A DNA stretch of 64,000 nt from Actinomadura sp. WMMA1423. GTDB taxonomy: Bacteria > Actinomycetota > Actinomycetes > Streptosporangiales > Streptosporangiaceae. Positions 8,344-17,208 of the stretch are shown in pieces. Made by a program: the position numbers and the translations under genes. A model generated the notes under the pieces. The model saw only the letters and a program-made list of their open reading frames with translations, was not told where the DNA came from and searched no databases. Each line of letters starts with the position of its first letter. Positions within the stretch are counted from its first letter, which is position 1. The stretch spans positions 7,130,001 to 7,194,000 of the forward strand of contig NZ_CP041244.1 in NCBI RefSeq assembly GCF_006547145.1, read 5' to 3'.

Positions 8344-9264
8344 TCAGCGGGCGGTGGGGGAGCCGCAGCATTTCTTGTACTTGCGGCCTGAGTCGCACCA
8401 GCAGGGGGCGTTGCGTTCCGGAGGCCAGTCGAGGGTGGGGGCGCCTTCGGTGATGCGGTCCATGAGGTGGTCGGCGCGGGTCTCCTGGTCCTTCGGGTCG
8501 CGGTCGTGGTCACTGGCGTACTTGAGAAGGTCGTCCACGGTCGTGGGGAGGATGCGAAGTCTGGACCCGCCGATCTGGTCGCTGGAGGTGCGCCAGCCGC
8601 GCTCGACGTCGCGGAAGTAGGCGGACGTGTCGGTGAGGGCCATGCCCTGGACGAGGCCCTCGGCGAAGGCGCGTTCGACGTCCGATCGGACGAAGAACGA
8701 GCCCGCGCTCGGTCGGGAGGGGGCCGCGGCTCTTTCCAGGAGCTCGGTCATCTCGGCCTGCTCGTCCTCGGTGTGGAGGTCGAGGGCATCGGGCGGGAGG
8801 CCCATCGCTTGCCGCACACGCTGACGTCCCCGTAGCTCCGGCCTGTAGAACAGTTTGGCCTCGCCGAGTTCCCCGTCGTCCGTCATGAGGTCCCTGCACG
8901 CGATGTTGAACCAGGTGAGAGCCTCTTCGAGGCGTCCCTGCTCTTCGAGGAACTCCGCGATCAGCTGGGCCGGCCCCGGGTGTACATGGGCGCGGCCGAG
9001 CCGGATGATCTCCGCTTCCGCCTCATCGGTACGGCCGAGGTCGGTGAGCAGAGAGATCTTCTCCGCGGCGGCGAACTCGGCGTCCTCGCCCTCCTCCGAG
9101 GCGATGACGCCGTCGTAGATCCGCAGTGCCCGGTCGGGCTCGCCGGCTCGGGACCACTGCCCGGCCGCCTCGATCAGGATCTCCGCCCTCTCCTCGGGGT
9201 ACTTCGCGGCGTCGTGTTCGAGCCTCTCGGCGAGATGCCGCGCTGGCTGCCTGGAGTCGGTCAC
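8344..9264 (-). CDS. tetratricopeptide-like protein with C-terminal SEC-C zinc motif
   Basis: About 306 residues from the GTG at 9264 (VTDSRQPARHLAERL); an upstream ATG at 9408 would add a low-complexity tail and is less likely. Residues ~20-140 are a run of helical pairs resembling TPR repeats (AGQWSRAGEPDRALRIYDGV, EEQGRLEEALTWFNIA). The C-terminus is APCWCDSGRKYKKCCG, the SEC-C zinc motif CxCx8CC seen at the end of SecA. Such proteins are probably adaptors linking a peptide or translocation substrate to partners. No partner is visible nearby. Confidence 0.8.
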   Translation of the reverse strand: MTDSRQPARHLAERLEHDAAKYPEERAEILIEAAGQWSRAGEPDRALRIYDGVIASEEGEDAEFAAAEKISLLTDLGRTDEAEAEIIRLGRAHVHPGPAQLIAEFLEEQGRLEEALTWFNIACRDLMTDDGELGEAKLFYRPELRGRQRVRQAMGLPPDALDLHTEDEQAEMTELLERAAAPSRPSAGSFFVRSDVERAFAEGLVQGMALTDTSAYFRDVERGWRTSSDQIGGSRLRILPTTVDDLLKYASDHDRDPKDQETRADHLMDRITEGAPTLDWPPERNAPCWCDSGRKYKKCCGSPTAR

Positions 9265-9479
9265 CGGGGCACCGTATAGCGCCAGGCGGCCAGATCGGTG
9301 GGGAAGTCGGTGAGAGGGCGTGTTCCCGGGTGTTGCCGTGGGCGCGCGTCTCCGACCCGATGGGGTCGCGGTTGGATAATGGGGCTGGGCCCTCTCGGTG
9401 TGGGTCAAGCGCGCTGCACGCGACGTGTGGCAAAGTGACCTGGCTCAGGGGAGTGGCTCGGGATTCGTGGGAGGGGCGT

Positions 9480-10253
9480 GTGGTCAGCGAGAACACTGAC
9501 AGGCTGGCGGTGCTCATCGACGCCGACAACGCCCAGCCCGCGAACGTCGAGGCGTTGCTCGCCGAGGTCGCGAAGTACGGCACCGCGCACGTCAAGCGCG
9601 CCTACGGCGACTGGACCGGGTCCAGCCTGCGGGGCTGGAAGGAGCACCTGCTCGACCAGTCGATCCAGCCGGTCCAGCAGTTCGCCTACACCAGGGGCAA
9701 GAACGCCACCGACGCGGCGATGGTGATCGACGCGATGGACCTGCTGTACTCCGACCGCTTCGACGGTTTCTGCATCGTCTCCAGCGACAGCGACTTCACC
9801 CGCCTGGCCGCGCGCATCCGCGAGTCCGGCCTGACCGTGTACGGGTTCGGCGAACGCAAGACGCCCAAGCCCTTCGTGGCGGCGTGCGACAAGTTCATCT
9901 ACATCGAGAACCTGCTGTACGACCAGAGCCCCATCACCCCGACCGCCGCGACGCTCAAGCCGGCGCCTCCCACCTCGGCCGCCAAACTGAAGCAGGACAC
10001 CGCGCTCGTCAACCTGCTCCGCAACGCCGTGGAGGCGGCGTCCGACGAGGACGGCTGGGCCGCCCTGGGGCCCGTCGGCCAGATCATCACCAAGCAGCGT
10101 CCCGAGTTCGACTCGCGCAACTACGGCTACACCAAGCTCAGCGAGCTGATCGCCGCGACGACGCTGTTCGTCCTGGACCGGCGTGGTCCCGGCGAGGCGA
10201 ACACCATCTATGTCCGCGACAAGCGCAACCAGGACAAGAAGGCGGGCTCCTAG
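9480..10253 (+). CDS. NYN-domain ribonuclease-like protein with OST-HTH/LOTUS domain
   Basis: 257 residues from the GTG at 9480, five bases after GGAGG. Residues ~8-150 are a NYN (PIN-like) domain: VLIDADNAQ, KNATDAAMVIDAMDL and IVSSDSDFTRLA carry the acidic metal-binding residues. After a Pro-rich linker the last ~75 residues (NLLRNAVEAASDEDGWAALG, FDSRNYGYTKLSELI) match an OST-HTH/LOTUS domain that binds RNA. The protein is therefore predicted to cleave RNA. It ends four bases from the convergent PQQ gene. Confidence 0.9.
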   Translation: MVSENTDRLAVLIDADNAQPANVEALLAEVAKYGTAHVKRAYGDWTGSSLRGWKEHLLDQSIQPVQQFAYTRGKNATDAAMVIDAMDLLYSDRFDGFCIVSSDSDFTRLAARIRESGLTVYGFGERKTPKPFVAACDKFIYIENLLYDQSPITPTAATLKPAPPTSAAKLKQDTALVNLLRNAVEAASDEDGWAALGPVGQIITKQRPEFDSRNYGYTKLSELIAATTLFVLDRRGPGEANTIYVRDKRNQDKKAGS

Positions 10254-10257
10254 CCCC

Positions 10258-11532
10258 TCAGACGCGGATGAAGTCGTAGGTGAGCGTGTTCGTCTTGGCG
10301 TCGTGGCCTATCGCGACCCAGTCGTCCCCGAGCCCTTGCAGCCATCCTGGGAACCGGCCGAGGCGCCGGCCTGTGGCGGCGTCGTAGACGAGGACGAACG
10401 GGTGGTCGTCCTCTGCTCCGCTGACGGCGATGCGCCGCCGCGTGACGGCGGTCTGCCAGCTGGCGGAATCCGTCGACAGGCCGGTGTCGGGTGCCTTCCA
10501 CAGGACGCGTCCGGTGGCGAAGTCCAGCAGGGAGAGCGCGCCGGTGTCGGCGTGCTCGCGGACCAGGAGCGTGTGCTCGTCACCGTCGATCGGGACGCCC
10601 GGGGCGCCGCCGCGCCAGACCGTCCGTCCCGAGGCGAGATCGAAGACCTGCGGCCTGCCGGCCTCGGTGGACGCCGCGATCCGGCGCCCGTCGCCGATCA
10701 GGTCGAGGCCGGTGCTGGACGGGGCGAGCCGCTTCTCGCACCCGCCGTCGGCCCGCCGCCCCGCGTAGACCTTCCGGGTCCACTCGCGGTGGGCGGCCCC
10801 AGCCTTGGCCGCGGTGACGGTGACGGTGCAGTTCTCGTCACCGGACGGGGGGTCGTGGTCGGTGGTGATCAGGCTCCGCCCGACCACCACCGTGTACCAG
10901 CCGCTCCCCTCCCTCCGGGGAGGCGGCGGGGGACGGTCGTCGCCCCGGCGGGAGGGGAAGACCCGGTCGGTGTCCGGGACGAGGGGCCGGCGCACTCCGA
11001 CGGCCGTGTCCGCCAGCCACACCTCGTCGCCCTGGAGCTTCCACCGGACCCTCCCGGTGCGCAGATCCCTCCGCGTGATCTCGCAGTCGGCCCCCGAGTC
11101 GCAGACGGTGGTGAGGACGGCGTCCCGGGTGACCCGTGCCTCCCGGACCGGGCCGCCCTGCCAGAGCGTCCGCCCGTTCGCCGGATCGACGACGGCGAAC
11201 CGGACCATGTCCACCTCGCCTGCGGAGGTCTTCCGCCGGTGCACGATCAGGGTGCCCGCCACGTCGACCTCGTCGTCCTCGCCGGACGGCACCCGCCACA
11301 GCTCCCGGCCGGACCCGGCGTCGACGCCGAGGACCGCCCGGTCGTTGGCGATGACCGCGACCCGCCCGACGACGGACGTGGTGTTCTCGCCGGTCGGCGC
11401 GGAGAGCGTCCAGGCCGGGGGCGGGCCCGCGCGGGCCGGGAGCTTCGGCGACGCGACGGAGGTGCAGGCCCACGCCGCGCCCATCAGGAGCACGACGGTG
11501 ACGACGATCGCGCTGGTGCGGGGGTAGACCAT
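10258..11532 (-). CDS. PQQ-like beta-propeller, probable secreted lipoprotein
   Basis: About 424 residues from the ATG at 11532 (MVYPRTSAIVV); an ATG at 11568 would extend it by 12. A hydrophobic signal segment ends VLLMGAAWAC, a possible lipobox with Cys as the lipidated residue, although the -3 position is Ala rather than Leu. Beyond it are repeated blades with GRELWRV, GRTLWQG, GRVRWKL, GRTVWRG and GRVLWKA, typical of PQQ-like repeats that more often bind proteins than PQQ itself. It is probably an extracellular sensor or scaffold. No operon partner is evident. Confidence 0.82.
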   Translation of the reverse strand: MVYPRTSAIVVTVVLLMGAAWACTSVASPKLPARAGPPPAWTLSAPTGENTTSVVGRVAVIANDRAVLGVDAGSGRELWRVPSGEDDEVDVAGTLIVHRRKTSAGEVDMVRFAVVDPANGRTLWQGGPVREARVTRDAVLTTVCDSGADCEITRRDLRTGRVRWKLQGDEVWLADTAVGVRRPLVPDTDRVFPSRRGDDRPPPPPRREGSGWYTVVVGRSLITTDHDPPSGDENCTVTVTAAKAGAAHREWTRKVYAGRRADGGCEKRLAPSSTGLDLIGDGRRIAASTEAGRPQVFDLASGRTVWRGGAPGVPIDGDEHTLLVREHADTGALSLLDFATGRVLWKAPDTGLSTDSASWQTAVTRRRIAVSGAEDDHPFVLVYDAATGRRLGRFPGWLQGLGDDWVAIGHDAKTNTLTYDFIRV

Positions 11533-11639
11533 CCGGACATTGTCCAGACCCGTCCTCCATGTCCGCAATCGGCCCCGCGCCGAGGGGCGGGCTCTGATGA
11601 CCCGCTCCCCAGGCGGCCGGGATGGCCGTCAGGGAGCTC

Positions 11640-12932
11640 TCAGGGGCGGGAGGCGGTCGCGAAGGCGCCGATCCCGTTGGCGACCGCGCGTTCCGTTCCG
11701 TCCGAAGGAGTGTTGCGGACGGTCACCGAGGTCTCGCCCGGGGACCGCGCGACGAACGTCGACGAGCCGCCGCCGTCGAGGTTCACGGCGTCGTCGGCGC
11801 CCGCCTCGTCCAGGAGGGACGCCAGTTCGGGGATGGTCACCCCGCCGCTGCGCTCCGACCTGCCGTCCACCACCACGAGGTAGACGTGCCGACCGTCGTG
11901 GCTCACCCCCGCAGCGGTGCGCGGTGCCGGGCCGGCGGTGCCCAGGCCGTCCAGCGGCCTGCCGTCCCGCAGGATCGGGAACCCGCCCACCGCGAACCGG
12001 AAGCCGACCGGACCGGCGAAGCGGTAGGAGACCTGGACCCGGTCGCCGACCTTGAGCCGGCGCAGCGCGTCGGCGCCCTCCTCCCGACCCACGAGCACGG
12101 TCGTGCCGGACGGGATCGCGCCGCCGCCCACCGCGCCCGAGACCCCCGTCACCACCCCCTTCCGCACGGTCGCCTCGGCGGTGTTCGTGCTGCACGGGTC
12201 GCTCCGCACCAGGTCGGTCCCGCACACCGCGCGCTGCCGCGACACCTCGCCCCATTCGGGGCCGAACGCCCCGACGCCGCCGACCGGGAGCGCGTACTGG
12301 TTGAGACCGCGCAGCGCGATGGACGTCCCCCCGGAGCGGACGGTCCCGGTCAGGCGCAGGCGCGCCACATGCCCGCGCCTGTCGTCGCCCACCCCGATGA
12401 CGTCCTCGGTGGACGTGCCGGGCGGCAGCGCGGGACCGAACCGCTGCCCGTCCGGCACGGCCCCCTTGAGCGGACGCCCGCCGTCGACCTCCGGCCCGGA
12501 CGACGACCCGGTGGGCGCCACCCCGGGATGGGTCTCGCTGATGTTGAAGAAGTCGCCGTTCACCCCGGCCACGGCGTGCCGCGCGTCCGCCATCGCCGAG
12601 ACGGTGCGCCGCGCGGCGACCACGGGAGGCCGCAGGAGCCCGACCTCCGCCTTGCGAAGGTCGACGTCCAGCAGATCCCCGGCGACCGGCCCACCGGCCC
12701 CGGAAGTCTCGAACGTCCGGAACGTCACCCCGGACGCGAGCTGCTCAGGGGAGCCGAACCGCACCTCCCCGATCCCGGCCGAAGACGCGCTCCGCACCCG
12801 CCCGTCGGGCCGCTCGCCCGACCCGGCCCCGTCGACCCCGGGCGGCGGCCCCACCCCGGCCCGCGCGGAAACCCCGCCGAACCCGACCACCACGACCACC
12901 ACCGCCCAACCGGCCACCCACCCGCGCACCAT
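11640..12932 (-). CDS. secreted phosphodiester glycosidase-family protein (NAGPA/DUF2233)
   Basis: 430 residues. An N-terminal hydrophobic stretch (GWVAGWAVVVVVVGFGGVSA) is a signal peptide. The C-terminal two thirds show the family core: AVAGVNGDFFNI, then VVDGRSERSGGVTIPELASL and AVNLDGGGSSTFV. Human NAGPA removes GlcNAc from a phosphodiester. Bacterial members are predicted to cleave phosphodiesters in cell-wall or capsule glycans outside the membrane. The substrate here is unknown. The gene stands alone, 70 bases from the PQQ gene in the same direction. Confidence 0.85.
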   Translation of the reverse strand: MVRGWVAGWAVVVVVVGFGGVSARAGVGPPPGVDGAGSGERPDGRVRSASSAGIGEVRFGSPEQLASGVTFRTFETSGAGGPVAGDLLDVDLRKAEVGLLRPPVVAARRTVSAMADARHAVAGVNGDFFNISETHPGVAPTGSSSGPEVDGGRPLKGAVPDGQRFGPALPPGTSTEDVIGVGDDRRGHVARLRLTGTVRSGGTSIALRGLNQYALPVGGVGAFGPEWGEVSRQRAVCGTDLVRSDPCSTNTAEATVRKGVVTGVSGAVGGGAIPSGTTVLVGREEGADALRRLKVGDRVQVSYRFAGPVGFRFAVGGFPILRDGRPLDGLGTAGPAPRTAAGVSHDGRHVYLVVVDGRSERSGGVTIPELASLLDEAGADDAVNLDGGGSSTFVARSPGETSVTVRNTPSDGTERAVANGIGAFATASRP

Positions 12933-13051
12933 CCACCCGCCCTTCCACCCGGCTCCCCTGCTTTTCGATCATGACTCGCGCGCGGCGAAAGGCAAGGAGC
13001 CGGAGGTGGACACCCGTGGAAGATCGCGCGACGCGCACCGGAACCGGACGG

Positions 13052-14008
13052 TCAGCCGAAGGTGGGGAGGCCGTAGCGGTCCTGGTCGGAGGGACGGGGG
13101 GCCTCGGGGCCGTCGCGGCCGAGGCGGAGCATCCGGCAGACGCGGACGGTGCGGAAGTCGCGGCCCCGGACGGTGAAGTGGTGGCCCGGCGTCGCCCTGA
13201 TGCCGTCGGCTATCGCGGCCCACTCGGCGAGTTCGGCGGGCGACGGGGGGTCGCCCTGGAACTCGCGGAGCCTCGGCATGAGGTCGGTGAAGTGGCGGGC
13301 GAGCCGGTCGCGGGCCTCCTCCGGGTCGTCGCCGCCGGTGAGCGGGGCCCAGGCCTCGCCGTCGACCTCCACGGCGATGAAGGCGGGCGGGAGCAGCACG
13401 ACCCCGGGATGCGTCTGGATCGCGTGCCGCGCCTCCGTGCGGACCATGTCGGGGACGGTGCCGGGCACCGGCAGCCGCCCGACGAGGTTCAGCCGGAGCT
13501 GCGCCTCCCACTGGCCGCACGGCGCCGACGGGTCGATCAGGTGGTCGCGGAGCAGGCCGTTCGCGGCGAGGTCGGCGTCGGTGGACCGGGGCGGCTCCAT
13601 CACCCGGTCGCCGAGCAGGATGAACTTCTCCACCCGGACGACGCGGTAGCGGCGGTCGCCGATCTCCCACTCGTCCTTGGCGAGCTGCTCGCCCTCCTCG
13701 GGGTCGAGCCGGCCGGCCGCCGAGAGCATCGCCTGGACGGTTGCGGCGTCGGCCTCCTTCGCGGCGGCGGTGCGCAGGTCCATCGCGAGGCTGTAGCGGG
13801 CGGTGGCCGGGCCGTCCGCGCCCAGCGACGCGATTCGCCATTCTTTCGTGAATTGCACCGCATAGCCGAATTCGGGGGATCCGGCGGGGAAGATCTTCGG
13901 GTACCGCAGCATCCGCTCACCGAGTTCCCGGTCGCGGACGTCCGCGACCGGGTCGAGCCGCGCCGCCACGTTGATGTGGTCGTACCCGTGCATCAGCGGG
14001 AACGTCAT
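13052..14008 (-). CDS. DUF5954 family protein
   Basis: 318 residues ending PRPSDQDRYGLPTFG, the conserved tail of the actinomycete family DUF5954. It has no signal peptide, no membrane segment and no catalytic motif I can identify. It is rich in charged residues with segments such as DRRYRVVRVEKFILLGDRVM. Function is unknown for the whole family. An AT-rich gap of about 100 bases upstream probably holds its promoter, since the next gene in the same direction is a dehydrogenase with no evident link. Confidence 0.75.
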   Translation of the reverse strand: MTFPLMHGYDHINVAARLDPVADVRDRELGERMLRYPKIFPAGSPEFGYAVQFTKEWRIASLGADGPATARYSLAMDLRTAAAKEADAATVQAMLSAAGRLDPEEGEQLAKDEWEIGDRRYRVVRVEKFILLGDRVMEPPRSTDADLAANGLLRDHLIDPSAPCGQWEAQLRLNLVGRLPVPGTVPDMVRTEARHAIQTHPGVVLLPPAFIAVEVDGEAWAPLTGGDDPEEARDRLARHFTDLMPRLREFQGDPPSPAELAEWAAIADGIRATPGHHFTVRGRDFRTVRVCRMLRLGRDGPEAPRPSDQDRYGLPTFG

Positions 14009-14111
14009 GCCCGCATACTGGCCGGATGCGGCATCGCCCGCACGGCTTTTCCCGTATTCGAACGCCGGAAAGATTGAGGATTGTTGGTATTTGAGGTATT
14101 TATTCGACGGG

Positions 14112-15164
14112 TTATTCGGTGAGGGTGACGACGACTTTCACATCGTCCGGATGGGGGGTGAAGGCCTCGGCGAAGCGCTCCAGCGGGACGCGGCGCGAGA
14201 TCAGCCGGCCGAGCCAGTCCAGGTCGGCACGGGCGAGGGCGTCCGCGGCGGCGGCGTAGTGCCGCAGGTTGGCGTTGACCGACCCGATCACCGCGTCGTT
14301 CTCCAGCACGATCTGCCGGTTCAGGTCCCCCGCGTCCACCTCCAGGGGCCGCCCGGCCGAGGACACGCCGGTCAGGCACACGATGCCGTACGAGGCGTTG
14401 TGCGCCATCGCGCCGAACACCATGCGGGACGCGCCGGTCGCCTCGATCACCACGTCCGGCTCCGCGCCGGCGACGGCCTCCTCGATGCCGCCCCGGTGGT
14501 AGGTCGCGCCGAGGTCGGCGACGAGCCGCGGCTTCGGCCCGTCCGCCACGCGGTCGAGGACGTGGACCTCCAGCCCCCGCTGCACGCCGAGCATCGCCGC
14601 GAGCAGCCCGATCGGGCCCGCGCCGGTCACCAGGACCCGGCGCGGCTCGAACCACGCCCGGGCGCCGACCTTCTCGACCTGCTCCCACGCCTTCGCGACG
14701 ACCGTGGTCGGCTCCATCAGCACGCCCACCTCGGCGAGCCGCGGGTCCAGCCGGACCGCGTAGTCGGCCTCGACCCGCCACGCCTGGCTCGCGTACCCGT
14801 CGATCTCCTTGATGCCGCGTTCGGTGTACCGGCCGTTGCGGCACATGTCGAACTCGCCGTGCGCGCAGGCCCCGCAGGGCTCCGGGTCGGGCCGCCGCAC
14901 GACGCCGACGACGAGGTCGCCGGGGGAGAAGCCGCTGCCGGACGGGGCGCGCCGCACCCGGCCGAGCGACTCGTGCCCGATGACGAGGCGGTCGCGTCCC
15001 GGCGGGGCCCAGCCGTAGTCCCCGGCCGCGATCTCCTTGTCGGTGCCGCACACCCCCACGGCGAGCCCGTCGACCAGGAGGTCGCCCTCCCCGGGCTCCG
15101 GGTCGGGGACGTCCGTCACCGCCAGCGAGCCGTGCTTCTCCGGCAGGACGGTCAAGGCGCGCAT
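14112..15164 (-). CDS. glucose 1-dehydrogenase-like zinc alcohol dehydrogenase
   Basis: 350 residues from the ATG at 15164, which has AAGGAG nine bases upstream. It is a medium-chain dehydrogenase: CGTDKEI and GHESLGRV are catalytic zinc ligands, PCGACAHGEFDMCRNG the structural-zinc loop, and VLVTGAGPIGLLAA the Rossmann dinucleotide motif. The CGTDKEIAAGDYGWAPPG opening and the IVLENDAVIGSVNANLRHY segment match archaeal-type glucose dehydrogenases that oxidise aldoses to lactones with NAD(P). It stands alone; the xylanase next to it suggests sugar metabolism only loosely. Confidence 0.85.
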   Translation of the reverse strand: MRALTVLPEKHGSLAVTDVPDPEPGEGDLLVDGLAVGVCGTDKEIAAGDYGWAPPGRDRLVIGHESLGRVRRAPSGSGFSPGDLVVGVVRRPDPEPCGACAHGEFDMCRNGRYTERGIKEIDGYASQAWRVEADYAVRLDPRLAEVGVLMEPTTVVAKAWEQVEKVGARAWFEPRRVLVTGAGPIGLLAAMLGVQRGLEVHVLDRVADGPKPRLVADLGATYHRGGIEEAVAGAEPDVVIEATGASRMVFGAMAHNASYGIVCLTGVSSAGRPLEVDAGDLNRQIVLENDAVIGSVNANLRHYAAAADALARADLDWLGRLISRRVPLERFAEAFTPHPDDVKVVVTLTE

Positions 15165-15369
15165 GGCGCTTCTCCTTCCATGACATCCACGGCATCCGCT
15201 GGGGTCCGCGGAGCCCACCTTCGTCCTCGCTCCTCCGGCTTCCTCCTCTACCCGCGCTGGGGGATGTATGTACGGGGCGCGGGTATTCGTGGCGAGTCGT
15301 CAGGCCGTGTCCGGCACGGCGGCATGGAGCCGCCAGGCCGGAGGAAGGGGGCGGGTCGGCGCGAGCGGG

Positions 15370-16743
15370 TCAGGGGCTGCCGCAGGAGATGGCCGGGTCC
15401 GCCAGGTTCCCGTTGGAGGCGTTGACGCTGAACCCGAACGACGCGGACGCGCCGGGCGCGAGATTGCCGTTCCACGCGACCGGCCTCACCGTGACGACGT
15501 TGCCGGTCGTGGTCGCGTTGCCGTTCCAGAGAGTGGTGATCTGCTGGCCCGACCCCATCGTCATGACGACCGTCCACGAGCCGATCGCGGTGGCGCCGGC
15601 CGTGATGGTCACCTGGCCGTTGAAGCCCGTGTTCCACTGCGCGGTCCGGGTGTAGGTGCAAGTGACGGTGCCGGGGTCGCCCGGATCGCCCGGGTCGCCT
15701 GGGTCCTGGCCGCCGAGGGCTTGGAGGGACGCGTCGTACGCGGGCTTCTTGGCGTAGTTGTTGTCGAACAGGAGCGCGGCGCCTTCACCGGGGAACACAT
15801 CCGGGATCCAGGAGTACTTGTCGGTGATGCCCCAGACGGTGATGACCGTGCAGCGCGACACGGCGAGGCAGGCGGAGACGACTTTCTTGTAGTCGTTCGC
15901 CTGGGTGGCGAGCTTGGAGGCGTCCGCCGGGGTGGACATGCGGATGTCCAGTTCGGTGATGTGGACGTCCACGCCCAACGCGGCGAAGCGCTGCATGTTG
16001 GCCTGCATGTCGGCCGGGACGTTCCCCAGCGTCAGGTGCGCCTGGAGGCCGACGCAGTCGATCGGGACGCCGCGCGCCTTGAAGTCCTTGACCATGGTGT
16101 AGACGGCATTGCTCTTCGCGTTCTGGCCGTCGATGTTGTAGTCGTTGTAGCAGAGCTTGGCGGTGGGGTCGGCGGCGCGCGCCGCACGGAACGCCTCCTC
16201 GATGTAGCCGTCGCCGATGACCCGCTGGAACACCGAGTCTCGCCGGGCGCCCGAACCGCCGTCCTGGAACGCCTCGTTCACCACGTCCCAGTAGGCGACC
16301 TTGCCCGCGAAGTGGCCCGCCTCCTTCGCGATGTGGTTCCGCATGGCGCTCAGCAGGTCGTCGCGGGACGAGATGCCGCCGGCCCAGCCCGGCAGCTGCT
16401 GGTGCCAGACGAGCGTGTGCCCGCGGATCTTCATGCCCTGCGCCTGCGCGTGGCTCACGAGCTGGTCGGCGGGGCCGAAGTTGAACGAGTTCCTTGACGG
16501 CTCCGTGGTGTCCCACTTCATCTCGTTCTCGGGCGTGAGCTGGTTGAACTCGCGGTCGAGCGTGGAGACGTACGCCGACTCGCCCATGTGGGCCTGGGCG
16601 GCGGCGGCGCCGAAGACCCGGCCCGTGGCCGCGGCGGCCTCCTTGAGCGTGCCCGGCGCGGCCGACGCGGGAAGCGCGACGGTCACCAGCATCGCCAGGA
16701 GCAGCGCGCCGGCGCCGAGCACCGCGGTCAGTGCTCTCCTCAT
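15370..16743 (-). CDS. endo-1,4-beta-xylanase, GH10 plus CBM2
   Basis: 457 residues from the ATG at 16743 (AAGGAGG upstream). A signal peptide with LLLAMLVTVALPASA ends near residue 29. The GH10 barrel follows (residues ~40-345), with the acid/base Glu in YWDVVNEAF and the nucleophile Glu in HITELDIRM. A short linker of repeated GDP units follows, then a CBM2 cellulose/xylan-binding module containing WNTGFNGQVTI, TLWNG and VAWNGNLAPG with its surface tryptophans. It is secreted and cleaves internal xylan bonds. Two XlnR-like operators lie upstream. Confidence 0.96.
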   Translation of the reverse strand: MRRALTAVLGAGALLLAMLVTVALPASAAPGTLKEAAAATGRVFGAAAAQAHMGESAYVSTLDREFNQLTPENEMKWDTTEPSRNSFNFGPADQLVSHAQAQGMKIRGHTLVWHQQLPGWAGGISSRDDLLSAMRNHIAKEAGHFAGKVAYWDVVNEAFQDGGSGARRDSVFQRVIGDGYIEEAFRAARAADPTAKLCYNDYNIDGQNAKSNAVYTMVKDFKARGVPIDCVGLQAHLTLGNVPADMQANMQRFAALGVDVHITELDIRMSTPADASKLATQANDYKKVVSACLAVSRCTVITVWGITDKYSWIPDVFPGEGAALLFDNNYAKKPAYDASLQALGGQDPGDPGDPGDPGTVTCTYTRTAQWNTGFNGQVTITAGATAIGSWTVVMTMGSGQQITTLWNGNATTTGNVVTVRPVAWNGNLAPGASASFGFSVNASNGNLADPAISCGSP

Positions 16744-16815
16744 GGTGTCATTCCTCCTTGTCCAGGTCCGTGTGGATCTGTCCATTCGGCCGCCTTTCCG
16801 GCGGGGAGCAGGTGC

Positions 16816-16827
16816 CGAAAAGTTTCG
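16816..16827. promoter_or_regulatory. XlnR/CebR-like operator 1
   Basis: CGAAAAGTTTCG has perfect arms CGAAA and TTTCG around two bases, 73 bases before the xylanase start. Actinomycete LacI-family repressors of xylanases bind CGAAANNTTTCG-like sites. No LacI gene is in the window. Confidence 0.6.
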
Positions 16828-16943
16828 ATACCTTTTCGGGGACCGCCAGGAAACTAACTCCGGAGGATCCGCGCGTCAACCGTCTGTTCCAGCTTTCAAA
16901 GGTCAGCGCAGGTGATCGGCGAGCGGAAGCCGGGCTCACCCTG

Positions 16944-16955
16944 CGAAAGTTTTCG
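16944..16955. promoter_or_regulatory. XlnR/CebR-like operator 2
   Basis: CGAAAGTTTTCG is a second copy of the same palindrome, 128 bases from the first (centre to centre) and about 200 bases ahead of the xylanase. The pair could allow repression by looping. Confidence 0.55.
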
Positions 16956-17208
16956 AGCCGTAGGGGTCTCCTGTCCGCCGACCCGGGTCCGGCCGGCCCG
17001 CCGGCGATCGCGATGGACCTCGCCGCCGCCGCTTTTATCGATCGCCGAGAACATGCGGAAAAATTGCGCGCCCAGAACATTGAAATAAAGATCGAGAGGG
17101 CATCTTCCAGGAGAGAGGCGAACGGATCGCATTCGCCGGTCAGCCGTTTTCCATTCCGGCCGGAAAACGGCCCGCGCCGCCGTCCGGCGCCGCGGGGGAA
17201 GGGAATCG

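Larger units (their letters stand above)
16744..17208. promoter_or_regulatory. divergent promoter region of xylanase and patatin genes
   Basis: 465 bases without a gene. It holds two CGAAA-NN-TTTCG palindromes, annotated separately. The part next to the patatin gene includes an AT-richer stretch near 17032-17105 that may carry its promoter. I see no open frame with good codon use. Confidence 0.6.

Noticed and set aside
10183..11883. 566-residue plus-strand frame
   Set aside because: Antisense to the PQQ-propeller gene whose repeats and signal segment are convincing.
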